A DNA stretch of 64,000 nucleotides from Hoylesella loescheii (GCA_021531755.1 JADYUK010000007.1:89731-153730), one strand, 5' to 3'. Positions 1-8,406 are shown, counted from the first letter of the stretch. The notes: generated by a model not told the origin, from the letters alone. Made by a program: numbers and translations.

Positions 1-1
1 T

Positions 2-262
2 CGTCCCGCATACACCACCATTGCCACATTCCTGAAAATACTGTCAGCCAAGGGATTTGTAGGCCATACACAGCAGGATGGCAGCAAGGCATTCTGCTTC
101 TACCCTATGGTGTCGCGTGCGGTATACACCCGTCAGGTAATGCAAGACATCAAGAACACCTTTTTTGGTGGGTCTGGCAAGTCGCTGATGAGTTTCTTCA
201 TTAAAGAGGAGAAGCTTAGTGACGAAGAGATTACGGAATTAATAGAAATGATGAAGGAATAG
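2..262 (+). CDS. BlaI/MecI-family transcriptional repressor, 3' part
   Basis: Only the C-terminal 86 codons are inside the window; the frame is open from base 2 to the TAG at 260-262. The visible part ends a winged-helix domain (TIATFLKILSAKGFVGH, then a basic wing and FYPMVSRAVYT) and continues into the acidic helical dimerisation tail (SLMSFFIKEEKLSDEEITELIEMM) typical of BlaI/MecI/CopY repressors. In this family the repressor binds its own operon promoter and is cleaved or released when the membrane M56 partner senses a signal. The next gene begins 3 bases after the stop and encodes such a partner, so the two are almost certainly cotranscribed. The start and DNA-binding helix lie outside the window. 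Confidence 0.85.
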   Translation, partial: RPAYTTIATFLKILSAKGFVGHTQQDGSKAFCFYPMVSRAVYTRQVMQDIKNTFFGGSGKSLMSFFIKEEKLSDEEITELIEMMKE

Positions 263-265
263 CCC

Positions 266-1759
266 ATGCTTGTCTACGCTCTTAAATCGGCCTTGTGCCT
301 GTCGTTGTTCTATGTGCCATACATGTTGCTGTTGTGCAGGGAGTCATTCTTTCGCTTCAACAGATTTCTACTGTTGGGCATAATGTTGTTGTCTGCCTTC
401 CTCCCGTTGTTCGACATCCATCTCATCTCTTGGGGATGCTTGTCATTGGCAGACAATCTCACATCGGTAGTTGAGGTTGGAATGCCTGTTGCCGTAGAAG
501 AGGCTGGAGGTGCGGAACCAGTTGCGGGAGCCACACATTCCACATGGTCGCTTGGTCTGTGGCTGTTAGTGGGGTATCTTGTTGGTGCCGTGGTAGTGTT
601 GTTGTCAAAGGTTTACGGAGCCATTGGTGTATACTATGCAGTTACCCGTGGGGTGATATGGAAGGATAAACTTGATAAGGCTACAATCTACTGCCATGCC
701 GGCGATGTCATTCCGTTCAGCGTGTTTGGAGCCATTGTAATTAACGAGGACGACTGGCAGACTAATTCACGTGAGATAATAACCCATGAGATGGGGCATG
801 TGGTAAACCGCCACTCCTGGGATGTGGTGCTACTTAATGCTGTGCAGGTGGTGCAGTGGTTTAATCCCCTTGCCTGGCACATGTCATTCAGCCTGCGTGA
901 TGTCCATGAATACGAGGCCGACGACTGCGTGTTGCGTAGTGGGGTGGCCATGCGGCAATATCAGACATTATTAATAAGAAAAGCTGTCGGCTCCAGTTCC
1001 TACGCTTTCGCCAACAGCTTTAATCACAGTTTAATCAAAAAACGTTTAACTATGATGTTACGAGAAAAATCTAATCCGTGGATGCTCAGCAAGTCGCTGT
1101 ATGTCATCCCTGTGGCATTAGTAGCACTCAGTGCCTTTGCCACCAGTGAGAAGGAGCTGATGTCCGACAATGGGTCAGCCGTAGTAGAATCCAGCAGCAA
1201 AGTTACAGATCTTTCGCGAGTTGAGCAAGAGAATTCTGAAAAAACTGCTTCTGCTGTCACCGTATCTCTTCCAGCCAAGCCCGATACCGTTGATGCCGCC
1301 TCCCCAGATAAGACTGCCGCCCCTCTTCCCGATGGCGATGACAAGGTGTTTGACGTAGGGGATGTAAAGCCTACGTATAAGGGAGGATTGAGGGCAATGA
1401 TGGCTTTTATATCTCAAAATATTAGTTATCCCAAAAGTGCTCAAGCTAATGGGCTCAGTGGGCGTGTCATCGTACAGTTTGTTGTTGAGAAGGATGGCAA
1501 GGTGACGGACGTGCATGTGGTAGAGTCCGTAATAGACAAGCCTGCTGTCCCTAAGACTGAAGGAAAGTCTGCTGAGTCTAATGACGGAAATGCGGCTGCC
1601 AGTGTAGTTTCCGAGGAAGATTATGCCAAGTCTGTCAAAGATATTGAGGATGAGGCTGTAAGGGTGGTCAGACTGATGAAGCCATGGGAACCAGGCAAAC
1701 GGAATGGAGCACCAGTACGCGTCAGGTTCTATGTTCCCCTGACTTTCCGATTGGATTGA
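266..1759 (+). CDS. BlaR1-type M56 membrane metallopeptidase with TonB C-terminal domain
   Basis: A 497-residue membrane protein. Hydrophobic segments at about 3-22, 32-50 and 94-115 precede a zinc-protease motif HEMGH (about residues 174-178, in ITHEMGHVVNRH); a fourth segment (YVIPVALVALSAFA) lies near 280. After a Ser/Ala/Pro-rich linker, the C-terminal 110 residues form a TonB-type domain (YPKSAQANGLSGRVIVQFVV to VRFYVPLTFRLD). M56 proteins sense an envelope signal and inactivate their BlaI repressor; the TonB-like end, common in Bacteroidota, may contact outer-membrane transporters (inference). Oddity: the TonB_C domain is split by an insert of roughly 35 polar residues after HVVES. Translation is probably coupled to the repressor upstream. 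Confidence 0.88.
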   Translation: MLVYALKSALCLSLFYVPYMLLLCRESFFRFNRFLLLGIMLLSAFLPLFDIHLISWGCLSLADNLTSVVEVGMPVAVEEAGGAEPVAGATHSTWSLGLWLLVGYLVGAVVVLLSKVYGAIGVYYAVTRGVIWKDKLDKATIYCHAGDVIPFSVFGAIVINEDDWQTNSREIITHEMGHVVNRHSWDVVLLNAVQVVQWFNPLAWHMSFSLRDVHEYEADDCVLRSGVAMRQYQTLLIRKAVGSSSYAFANSFNHSLIKKRLTMMLREKSNPWMLSKSLYVIPVALVALSAFATSEKELMSDNGSAVVESSSKVTDLSRVEQENSEKTASAVTVSLPAKPDTVDAASPDKTAAPLPDGDDKVFDVGDVKPTYKGGLRAMMAFISQNISYPKSAQANGLSGRVIVQFVVEKDGKVTDVHVVESVIDKPAVPKTEGKSAESNDGNAAASVVSEEDYAKSVKDIEDEAVRVVRLMKPWEPGKRNGAPVRVRFYVPLTFRLD

Positions 1760-1830
1760 AATACAGAGGTTAATGGCTTACCCCCTATAACTAGGGTGTA
1801 CAGTTTGATGTACAAAAATCAGTAGCAACG

Positions 1831-1959
1831 CCCTGAAAGGGCAAAAGCACATAGCCCAGGGTAAAGCGTAGCGACACCCTGGGTTATTTCATGTAGTTGA
1901 TGGTCGCCCTGCTAAGGGCAAAAGCGTAGACACCAGCAGGACATATAACGCTTTTGCCC
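1831..1959. repeat. Intergenic palindrome cluster
   Basis: Several nested inverted repeats follow the M56 gene: CCCTGAAAGGG (1831-1841), CCCAGGGT/ACCCTGGG (1855-1862 and 1876-1883), and an 11-bp perfect pair GGGCAAAAGCG/CGCTTTTGCCC (1916-1926 and 1949-1959). GGGCAAAAGC also occurs at 1840, so parts of the block are repeated. Modules pairing ccctgaaaggg with cccaggg...ccctggg occur as dispersed intergenic repeats in many Bacteroidota genomes (from memory, not searched). It could serve as a terminator, but there is no T-tract. Confidence 0.6.
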
Positions 1960-1986
1960 TTTCTTGACATGGATGACATATCGTTA

Positions 1987-2039
1987 CCCCACCTTGTGTT
2001 CAGTCGTCGGCTTCGCCTCCTCCCTCACTTCAGGTGGGG
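1987..2039. repeat. Dispersed repeat module A with palindromic ends
   Basis: A 53-bp module beginning CCCCACCTT and ending AGGTGGGG, so its ends are inverted repeats. An almost identical copy lies in the opposite orientation at 35459-35510, and the similarity continues into the adjoining gttgacttcgtcttcctctg segment (opposite strand at 35440-35458). It has no credible reading frame. It is a non-coding repeat family, perhaps REP-like. Confidence 0.8.
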
Positions 2040-2260
2040 TTGACTTCGTCTTCCTCTGTCACGACTCGGGATAGCCCAAGCAAGCTTGGCCTCTCCTCTC
2101 GCTGCTCCATCGGTTGACTTCACCTTCCTCTGTCACGACTCGGGATAGCCCAAGCAAGCTTGGCCTCTCCTCTCGCTGCTCCATCGGTTGACTTCGCCTT
2201 CCTCTGTCACGACTCGGGATAGCCCAAGCAAGCTTGGCCTCTCCTCTCGCTGCTCCATCG
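2039..2260. repeat. Three tandem 74-bp repeats (module B)
   Basis: The same 74-bp unit starts at 2039, 2113 and 2187; the copies differ by only a few bases (for example ttcgtc, ttcacc and ttcgcc). Each contains the hairpin CCAAGC-aa-GCTTGG flanked by tctcgctgctccatcgg. A diverged single copy lies at 15802-15884, where both hairpin arms have changed together. The exact unit length suggests recent tandem duplication. Confidence 0.88.
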
Positions 2261-2403
2261 GTTCTATCGGTCTCCTATCTTCGAGACTCAGCTATTATAC
2301 ATGAACTTAGCCATGATACTTCTATTGACGCAATGCCTGTCCGGAAAATGATTCACAACATATCATAATGGTTTACCAGACAGTAATTATTATCAACTGA
2401 TTT

Positions 2404-2435
2404 CTTGCCACTCTCATAGAAAAGATATATATTTG
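2404..2435 (+). promoter_or_regulatory. Bacteroidota-type promoter of the phosphatase-kinase gene
   Basis: CTTG (2404-2407), a 20-bp spacer, and TATATTTG (2428-2435) match the -33/-7 pattern. Transcription would begin about 40 bases before the ATG at 2484, placing the gene in its own unit downstream of the repeats. Confidence 0.65.
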
Positions 2436-2483
2436 CAGAGGAATCTGATTATTACCAACAAGCCCCACAATCACTAACAGCCC

Positions 2484-5075
2484 ATGAACTATATTATCAA
2501 CGCATACGCCATGCAGGACATAGGCCTGCGCAGGAACCAGGAAGACTGTTTCTTCCCTCCCTTCATCGACCCCTGCCATTATGACGAGACCCAGCGTGAC
2601 TGGTGCTACTATGACGGCAGCCCGCATACCGACCAGCGTCTCTTCATCGTCTGCGACGGTATGGGAGGCCACGACCGTGGCGAGGTGGCGAGCCGTATAG
2701 TCTGCCAGACCATGAGCCAGACACTGCTGAAGGAAGCCACCATCGAGGGCGCTTTTAACGACTCGATGATTCATCAGGCTGTTGACAAGGCTCTTGAGGC
2801 GCTCACAGAGGAGGACAACCCTAACGAAGTTAAGAAGATGGGAACGACGATGGCACTGCTGAAGTTCCACGCACAGGGTGCCACGATAGCCCACATAGGC
2901 GACACGAGGGTTTACCAATTCAGGCCAGCGACATCGGGACGCCCGCCGCAAGTGATGTTCTGCACAAAAGACCATACCGTCGTCAACGACATGGTTCAGC
3001 GCGGACAGATATCCTATGCACAGGCCAAGGTCTCTAACCGCAAGCATATACTTTCACGCTCGATGATGTCACAACAGGGGTATCATCCTGTGGCTGAGAT
3101 AGACCATATCACGGACATACAGCCAGGAGATATCTTCATGCTCTGTACCGATGGTGTCTTCGAGAATTTGGACCACCAGAATCTCTGCGATATCGTCACC
3201 GACCCTAACTATAGCGATGTTGAGCTGACACAGCGCCTCCTGCACGAGTGTCTGCATAACCGCGACAACCACACGGCATACATCGTCAGGGTGAAGGATG
3301 TGCTGAATGTAGAGGGGAAGACTGCTCCTGACTCATCGCTCCCGGCTGGCACTGTGCTGAAGAGCGAGAACTACACGTACCAGATAGAGAAAGTGCTGGG
3401 GCAGGGAGCATTCGGCATAACATACCTTGTCAACACCATCGTCTCCATGCAGGGACAGCTGGGCACGATACGCACGGGCGTGAAGGTGGCGCTGAAAGAG
3501 TTCTTCATGCACAAGGAGATGAAGCGTGAGGGTGGCGAGCTGATAGAGATATCGCCCGACTCTAAGGTGAAGATCTACGCCGAGAAGTTCCGCAAGGAGG
3601 CACAGAAGCTTGCATCGCTGACACATCCTAACATAGTGCGTGTGCTTGAGGTGTTCGAGGCCAACAACACCATATACTATTCTATGGAGTATCTCCCCGG
3701 CGGCTCGCTCAATGACTATGTTAACAAGCGTGACGGACTGCCTGAGCGGGAAGCCATAAAATGCATCCGTCAGATAGGCTCGGCCCTGCTTTACCTGCAT
3801 ACGAACAAGATGCTCCACCTCGACGTGAAGCCGGCAAACATCATGCGCTCAGACACTACGGGCGCCCTGAAGCTCATCGACTTCGGTCTTGCCAAGCGTT
3901 ACGTGGACAACGGCGACCCGGAATCGAGTGCATCATTAGGCTCCGGGACGACGGGATATGCACCTTTGGAACAGGCCGATGCCAGCAACGAGATGGAGTT
4001 CTCCCCCTCTATTGATGTCTATGCGCTCGGAGCGACATACTACAAGCTGCTGACCGCCCATGTCCCTGACAGCGCTGTCGATGTCCTTAACAGTGGCCTC
4101 TCGACAATGCCCCTTGTGAAGAAGAACGTCAGCCAGAAGAGCATCGATGCCATAAAGGCTGCCATGGAGCCGCTCAAGGCGAAGCGTCTGCCTAATGTGC
4201 AGGAGTTTCTCGACATGCTGCCGCGTGTTGACGACGACACCATCTTCTACGAGAAGAAAGAGCGGAAACTGAAAAAGCGTTGGTTAGTTGCTGTACTGCT
4301 GACAGTCCTCATTCTCCTTCCGTCGGCCTATTTCCTGTTCTTCGTGAAGCGGAAGAACACCCCCTTGCAGGTGGCGGCATTCGAGAAGGCGCTCAATATG
4401 GAGATGGTTAGGGTAGAGGGCGGCACATTCATGATGGGCTGTGACTCAGTCACTGACCCCCTGGCCGACTCTGACGAGCGCCCACTGCGCAAGGTCGCCC
4501 TGTCAACATTCTACATAGGGCGCTATGAGGTGACGCTGAGACAGTGGGATGCTGTCATGAGACACACTACTGATGGCAGCAGCAAGAATGCCGATTTCCC
4601 TGTCCATAACATCACATGGGACGATGTGGAACGGTTCATCGACAGGCTGAATGAGGAGACAGGCAGAGAGTATCGACTGCCGACAGAGGCAGAATGGGAA
4701 TATGCTGCACGCGGGGGACGGCACGCAGAGAAATATGCATACAGCGGCGGGAAGCAGCCAGGGCCTGTGGCATGGTTTGCAGAAAACAGCAACAGGACAG
4801 TCCACCGAGTGGGTGGCTTGCAGCCTAATGCCTTGGGACTGTATGACATGAGCGGCAATGTCTGGGAACTTTGCTCTGACTATTATGGGCCATACGACAC
4901 GCTCGATGTGAAAGACCCACAGGGACCGGAGCAGGGTGTGTACCACGTGATGCGTGGTGGAAGCTGTAACAGCAGTCCACAGTCATGCCGTGTGACATTC
5001 CGCCAGGACAACTCGCTCATGTCGGGCGACGCTGTCGTAGGCTTCAGGCTCGTACTGCCGGCAGAAGACAGATGA
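2484..5075 (+). CDS. PP2C phosphatase - Ser/Thr kinase - TM - FGE-sulfatase-fold fusion protein
   Basis: An 863-residue multidomain protein. Residues 1-270 are a PP2C-type phosphatase: RRNQED, metal-binding DGMGG (D58), HIGDTRVY, CTDGV and RDNHTA. Residues 300-580 are a Hanks-type kinase: LGQGAFG (305), VALK with Lys338, catalytic HLDVKPAN (D446) and DFG (D466). A basic stretch and one membrane helix (about 600-622, WLVAVLLTVLILLPSAYFLF) lead to a SUMF1/FGE-type domain (642-863: RVEGGTFMMG, RLPTEAEWEYAARGG, MSGNVWE, RGGS, GFRL). Kinase and phosphatase would be cytoplasmic and the FGE domain extracytoplasmic. The FGE active-site cysteine pair is not preserved as in true formylglycine-generating enzymes: only the later Cys of SCR aligns, so this domain is probably a sensor or binding module (inference). 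No partner gene adjoins it. Confidence 0.9.
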   Translation: MNYIINAYAMQDIGLRRNQEDCFFPPFIDPCHYDETQRDWCYYDGSPHTDQRLFIVCDGMGGHDRGEVASRIVCQTMSQTLLKEATIEGAFNDSMIHQAVDKALEALTEEDNPNEVKKMGTTMALLKFHAQGATIAHIGDTRVYQFRPATSGRPPQVMFCTKDHTVVNDMVQRGQISYAQAKVSNRKHILSRSMMSQQGYHPVAEIDHITDIQPGDIFMLCTDGVFENLDHQNLCDIVTDPNYSDVELTQRLLHECLHNRDNHTAYIVRVKDVLNVEGKTAPDSSLPAGTVLKSENYTYQIEKVLGQGAFGITYLVNTIVSMQGQLGTIRTGVKVALKEFFMHKEMKREGGELIEISPDSKVKIYAEKFRKEAQKLASLTHPNIVRVLEVFEANNTIYYSMEYLPGGSLNDYVNKRDGLPEREAIKCIRQIGSALLYLHTNKMLHLDVKPANIMRSDTTGALKLIDFGLAKRYVDNGDPESSASLGSGTTGYAPLEQADASNEMEFSPSIDVYALGATYYKLLTAHVPDSAVDVLNSGLSTMPLVKKNVSQKSIDAIKAAMEPLKAKRLPNVQEFLDMLPRVDDDTIFYEKKERKLKKRWLVAVLLTVLILLPSAYFLFFVKRKNTPLQVAAFEKALNMEMVRVEGGTFMMGCDSVTDPLADSDERPLRKVALSTFYIGRYEVTLRQWDAVMRHTTDGSSKNADFPVHNITWDDVERFIDRLNEETGREYRLPTEAEWEYAARGGRHAEKYAYSGGKQPGPVAWFAENSNRTVHRVGGLQPNALGLYDMSGNVWELCSDYYGPYDTLDVKDPQGPEQGVYHVMRGGSCNSSPQSCRVTFRQDNSLMSGDAVVGFRLVLPAEDR

Positions 5076-5118
5076 CACCGCTTAATGGCTCCTGAGACAG
5101 CGGGAGACAGGAAGAAGA

Positions 5119-5188
5119 ATGGGACATGTCTCTGGAGAACAAGCACAGAACTCACTCGTGCTTCTGTTCTTCAAGAGACATGCCCCAT
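5119..5188. terminator. Long bidirectional terminator hairpin
   Basis: ATGGGACATGTCTCT (5119-5133) pairs with AGAGACATGCCCCAT (5174-5188) with one mismatch, and an inner AGAACA-AGCAC arm pairs with GTGCTTCTGTTCT. A T-rich run (tttgtttt) follows on the plus strand. It sits between two convergent genes. Confidence 0.8.
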
Positions 5189-5255
5189 TTTGTTTTCCCA
5201 TGATAATGGCCAGTGGGATGCCAATGCTATTGGAGCAGACGCCGCCATGTGGAGG

Positions 5256-6422
5256 TCAGAACCGTATCATCACCTCACAAACCAGCTTATCCTGCTCGCT
5301 CTCCTTTGCCCCACCGTCAGGATACCAGTATTTCTCGTAGTTCAGGCGTATATCTGTCGGGAAGTAAGGGTTGCGGATTGATATTGTCGTGCCGAGTGTC
5401 ATACGGTGGCGTTCAGCGTCGGTCATCTTCAGGTGGATAGCGTCGTCGTCCATGCCATCCTTTCCTGACGAGTGGGCCTGCATATAATCATAACGTCCGA
5501 GGAACGAGACGCTCTCGACGAGAGACTCTGCCTTGCGTATCGGATGCTTATATATGAGCATGGTGTTCAGAGCGTTACAATCGCTGAAAGCATCGTCGCC
5601 GTAGCTCTTGTGCAGGAACTCGGCCTCTATGTGCCATCCGCATGACTCATAGTACGACCCGAAATCGAGCGATGTGTACGACGCCTTTCGCTCGGCTATC
5701 TGCTGGTGTTGTATGCTGGGCACTATGGCGAGGCCTTTCACCGGGTAATACTGTATGCGTGCTGAATAGCCTGGAGAGGAGAACCAGGCTGTCTTCTGGT
5801 TGTCAAGGTTTGACCCGTTGAATATTCCGGCATCTATGGACATGAGCTTCTTTCCGTCGCCCATGATATCATATCCTGCCTGGAAACCCACATCGCGCAT
5901 ATCACCCACCTGCTTGGCTATGAAGCTGCGGTTGGCGAAGTACTGGGCCGAGGGGTTGCGGTGGGCATCGATAGTGAATGGCATACGCTGCTGTCCGATG
6001 GTGAAGCGGGCGGTGCTTACGGGTGTTATCCTCACCCATGCGTCCTTCATCTTTATCGCCGACTCGTCGCAGAGGTCTACCTCAAGTTTGTATTCAGAGC
6101 GCAGCGGCAGGCGTCCTGTTGCCGCAAGGCGTGCGTTGCGCACCTCGAACCGCGAGGCGTCGAGGTCTGGCTCATACTCATATTTGCCACGGAGTATGCC
6201 ATGAATCTGTGGCATATACTTCTGCTTCGTGTCTGCCAGGCGCTTCTCCTCCGCCATGCGGTCATTGTCTTTCTCAAGCTGTGTAATCTTCTTTTCGAGC
6301 ATGGAGAGGCGCTCTTCTACAGTCTGTGCTTTCGCCACAGAGCAATACATTAATGACAGGAGGATGGCGATGAGGACGATTCTTGTCCACGAATAGATGG
6401 TCTGGATTGTCATTGGTCGCAT
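5256..6422 (-). CDS. Porin of the porin-O/P (phosphate-selective porin-like) family
   Basis: Predicted 388-residue outer-membrane channel. The chosen start (MRPMTIQTIYSW) gives a normal signal peptide ending VAKAQ; the frame is open upstream to 6479, but the extra residues are Thr/Pro-rich and not signal-like, and ATG at 6413 is also possible. After cleavage comes a short coiled coil (VEERLSMLEKKITQLEKDND), as in trimeric porins, then a beta-barrel with alternating aromatic strands (GILRGKYEYEP, FTIGQQRMPFTID, DVGFQAGYD), ending in a C-terminal Phe (VCEVMIRF). The family includes Pseudomonas OprP/OprO, but substrate cannot be read from the sequence. It is monocistronic, facing a shared terminator. 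Confidence 0.82.
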   Translation of the reverse strand: MRPMTIQTIYSWTRIVLIAILLSLMYCSVAKAQTVEERLSMLEKKITQLEKDNDRMAEEKRLADTKQKYMPQIHGILRGKYEYEPDLDASRFEVRNARLAATGRLPLRSEYKLEVDLCDESAIKMKDAWVRITPVSTARFTIGQQRMPFTIDAHRNPSAQYFANRSFIAKQVGDMRDVGFQAGYDIMGDGKKLMSIDAGIFNGSNLDNQKTAWFSSPGYSARIQYYPVKGLAIVPSIQHQQIAERKASYTSLDFGSYYESCGWHIEAEFLHKSYGDDAFSDCNALNTMLIYKHPIRKAESLVESVSFLGRYDYMQAHSSGKDGMDDDAIHLKMTDAERHRMTLGTTISIRNPYFPTDIRLNYEKYWYPDGGAKESEQDKLVCEVMIRF

Positions 6423-6482
6423 AGTGCGGTCGGGTTGTGTGGTGGTTGTATGTCTCCACGCCGTGCCAGCAGGGGGCACACA

Positions 6483-6520
6483 GCGGGCATAGTATTGGCA
6501 GCGGGTATAGTATTGGCAGC
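6483..6520. repeat. Two-copy 18-bp tandem repeat
   Basis: The unit tagtattggcagcggg-type sequence occurs twice with an 18-bp period in the leader of the porin gene. It is short, with no evident function. Confidence 0.5.
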
Positions 6521-6577
6521 GAGCCTCGTGTCTGCCCCATTGTCATAGGCGGTGGAGTCATTATATCTTTCTGGCGA

Positions 6578-6603
6578 CAAAGTAATATAATTAAGATTAC
6601 AAA
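6578..6603 (-). promoter_or_regulatory. Candidate promoter of the porin gene
   Basis: On the minus strand TTTG (complement of 6600-6603) is followed by an AT-rich spacer and TACTTTG (complement of 6578-6584), a one-base-short match to TAnnTTTG. It would give a leader of about 150 bases containing two 18-bp tandem repeats. Confidence 0.4.
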
Positions 6604-6976
6604 TGTGTTAACTTCATATTACAAAATTGTTTCAAAACTCAAGACACCATGTTTCTCATCAGTCTGACCAGCTTGTTCGTCCACCGAGGGCGCCTCACAT
6701 TCCCTCTCCGATGGCTTTGATTATCTTCATGCGGCTTGCCTGCTAAGAGTTGTATTATGACCGATGGTCAACTCATACTTGCCAAAACGCATGCATCATG
6801 AGAGGCCTTGTGTGGGTTCTCGACATGATGCTTTCTCACTTCATCCTGCAACAGCCAAGACACACGACCAGAGGCCAAGACGTATTCTGCGTCTCAGCCC
6901 CTCATCTATACTAATAATATGACAGCCATCATTAACATGGCTGCGTAACTCACGGGATCCTAAATGTTGGCTTGAA
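6604..6976. other. Gap without a recognisable gene
   Basis: No frame here has a plausible start, signal or family resemblance. An open frame of about 60 codons on the minus strand (6841-7029) crosses a probable terminator hairpin and was not accepted. Confidence 0.5.
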
Positions 6977-6980
6977 GGAA

Positions 6981-7005
6981 ACAGGCAGGGCGAAAGCCTA
7001 CCTGT
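6981..7005 (-). terminator. Probable terminator of the HTH-led operon
   Basis: On the minus strand ACAGGTAGGC and GCCCTGCCTGT form an imperfect hairpin around TTTC, followed by TTTCCTT. It lies about 95 bases after the stop of the last gene of the operon. Confidence 0.5.
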
Positions 7006-7098
7006 CTTAAACCGCTTATAATACATCACATATCATCCGCACTCTCAATGGAGGAGCTTCATAACCTTGTGTGTCATACCAACAAAGACATAGGGTTT

Positions 7099-7491
7099 TC
7101 AGTTTATTGGTATTACCAAATTATTTTCTCTGTCAGTGCTCCATTGAACTTGCCATAACCTCCCGTCGATTTGATCAAGAAGAATAAAGTTATACATGTT
7201 TTGTGTGGAGTACAATGTAAACCTGCCATCTTTTCTCTCAGTTTCGTCAGCACGTTCTATACTTGAAAGAGGAATTTCAAGCTGATTTCCTTTTGTACTA
7301 TATTGTACCAACCACAACCTGCCGTCCGCTGTATTCAACTTTATAAATATCCACATATTATTTGTTGTGAACAAGCGATATGTGGCGTTTGGTGACTGAG
7401 AAAATTCAGGACGTACTTGTCTAACATCGGTTTGAGCTTCTGCTATGATTGTAGCCATAGTAAAAACTACTAGGAATATAACTCTTTTCAT
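7099..7491 (-). CDS. Small secreted protein with two internal repeats
   Basis: 130 residues. A signal peptide (MKRVIFLVVFTMATIIAEAQ) is followed by two homologous blocks: one centred on YRLFTTNNMWIFIKLNTADGRLWLVQYS and one on FTLYSTQNMYNFILLDQIDGRLWQVQWS, each followed by a short polar loop and an IPL/IPI strand. The repeats share (F/Y)xLxxTxNMxxFIxLxxxDGRLWxVQxST and look like beta-hairpins. I do not recognise a named family. It is the last gene of a three-gene operon, 3 bases downstream of an 85-codon gene. The region is clearly AT-richer than its neighbours, suggesting acquisition. Confidence 0.75.
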   Translation of the reverse strand: MKRVIFLVVFTMATIIAEAQTDVRQVRPEFSQSPNATYRLFTTNNMWIFIKLNTADGRLWLVQYSTKGNQLEIPLSSIERADETERKDGRFTLYSTQNMYNFILLDQIDGRLWQVQWSTDRENNLVIPIN

Positions 7492-7494
7492 GTC

Positions 7495-7752
7495 TTACAT
7501 GTACCAGGTTTCAAGTATTGTTTTTAACAAAGGCTGCGCATACTCTTCAGCTTCTTCTTCTGAAATCTCTGTTCGTTCATCATATCCCCAATCATTTACG
7601 AACTCCATTCCTACCACAAAGGCAGCTTCGTCTCTTTCAAATGATTTAGCCCAATCATTGAAATCGGCTGAATCTTTAGCTTCGAGGTTACGTACTGTGT
7701 CGGTAAGATAATCTACCAACCAATCCTCTAATTCATTTTTAATGTTTATCAT
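7495..7752 (-). CDS. Small acidic protein, unknown function
   Basis: 85 residues, strongly acidic (DWLVDYLTDTVRNLEAKDSADFND, ISEEEAEEYAQ), predicted mostly helical with no signal peptide or membrane helix, so cytoplasmic. The ATG lies 5 bases after the stop of the HTH gene and the stop 3 bases before the secreted repeat protein, so all three should be cotranslated. No family is recognised. Its size and charge would suit a binding partner or antitoxin-like protein, but no toxin is identified and that is speculation. Confidence 0.7.
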   Translation of the reverse strand: MINIKNELEDWLVDYLTDTVRNLEAKDSADFNDWAKSFERDEAAFVVGMEFVNDWGYDERTEISEEEAEEYAQPLLKTILETWYM

Positions 7753-7757
7753 TTTGA

Positions 7758-8402
7758 TTATTTTATTATGTTATATTTATTGTAAAAATGCTTAAAGACA
7801 AATCTTAATGTGTACTCCCATTCTTCTTTCGTCTTATAATCCAGTTTGATATTGATAAGATTCGGACATAGAATGATAAATTTCCAAAGATCAACCTTTA
7901 AGCCTGATTTTTCATCAGTTATTCTGTTGACTGTTGCAGTCTGAGCCAAATTACAATTTACCTTATCAAATAACAAATCGCCCACTGAAAATGTTATATT
8001 AAAGGGACTTAGGAAGTATTCAGGTATAGGTATTTCCTTTGGAATGTCCAACGGACGACCGAAGAAAATTGACGGCTCAACTCCAAGCTTCGCCAGAACC
8101 TTTGGAACGACTTCCACAAACTGTGAAACAGCCATACGTTCAGCAATCTCTTTTAATGCCGTCTCATCTTCAACTCCAGATAGCATTTGGTCATTTGCTA
8201 TATCGATAAAGAAGTTGTGATTCAAAACTCTTGAAATCAACCCAAGTTGTGCTGTGTCCAAAGATGAACGTTCATATATTTTATATACATTCGCACGTTC
8301 ACAGCATATCATTTCGCCAAATTTCTTTGCCGAAAGACCTTGGCGTTCAACTTCTTCTTTGATCAGTTGGCCTATCTTTTTATGTGTCTCTGAAGTTATC
8401 AT
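7758..8402 (-). CDS. HTH (XRE-like) transcriptional regulator with uncharacterised C-terminal domain
   Basis: 214 residues. Residues about 8-65 form a helix-turn-helix of the XRE/lambda type (IGQLIKEEVERQGLSAKKFG, then CERANVYKIYERSSLDTAQL), and the following VLNHNFF is usual in Bacteroidales members of this group. The remaining 140 residues (from GVEDETALKEIAERM to the Lys-rich C-terminus) match no domain I know. It heads a tight operon with two small genes. A perfect TAACTTTG lies only 4 bases before the ATG, so the mRNA is likely leaderless or nearly so. Autoregulation is plausible but not shown. Confidence 0.8.
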   Translation of the reverse strand: MITSETHKKIGQLIKEEVERQGLSAKKFGEMICCERANVYKIYERSSLDTAQLGLISRVLNHNFFIDIANDQMLSGVEDETALKEIAERMAVSQFVEVVPKVLAKLGVEPSIFFGRPLDIPKEIPIPEYFLSPFNITFSVGDLLFDKVNCNLAQTATVNRITDEKSGLKVDLWKFIILCPNLINIKLDYKTKEEWEYTLRFVFKHFYNKYNIIK

Positions 8403-8406
8403 GGTG

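Noticed and set aside
5085..5381. 98-codon plus-strand frame
   Set aside because: Covers the bidirectional terminator and continues antisense into the porin gene.
6841..7029. 62-codon minus-strand frame
   Set aside because: Runs across the probable terminator of the HTH operon; no promoter or recognisable product.
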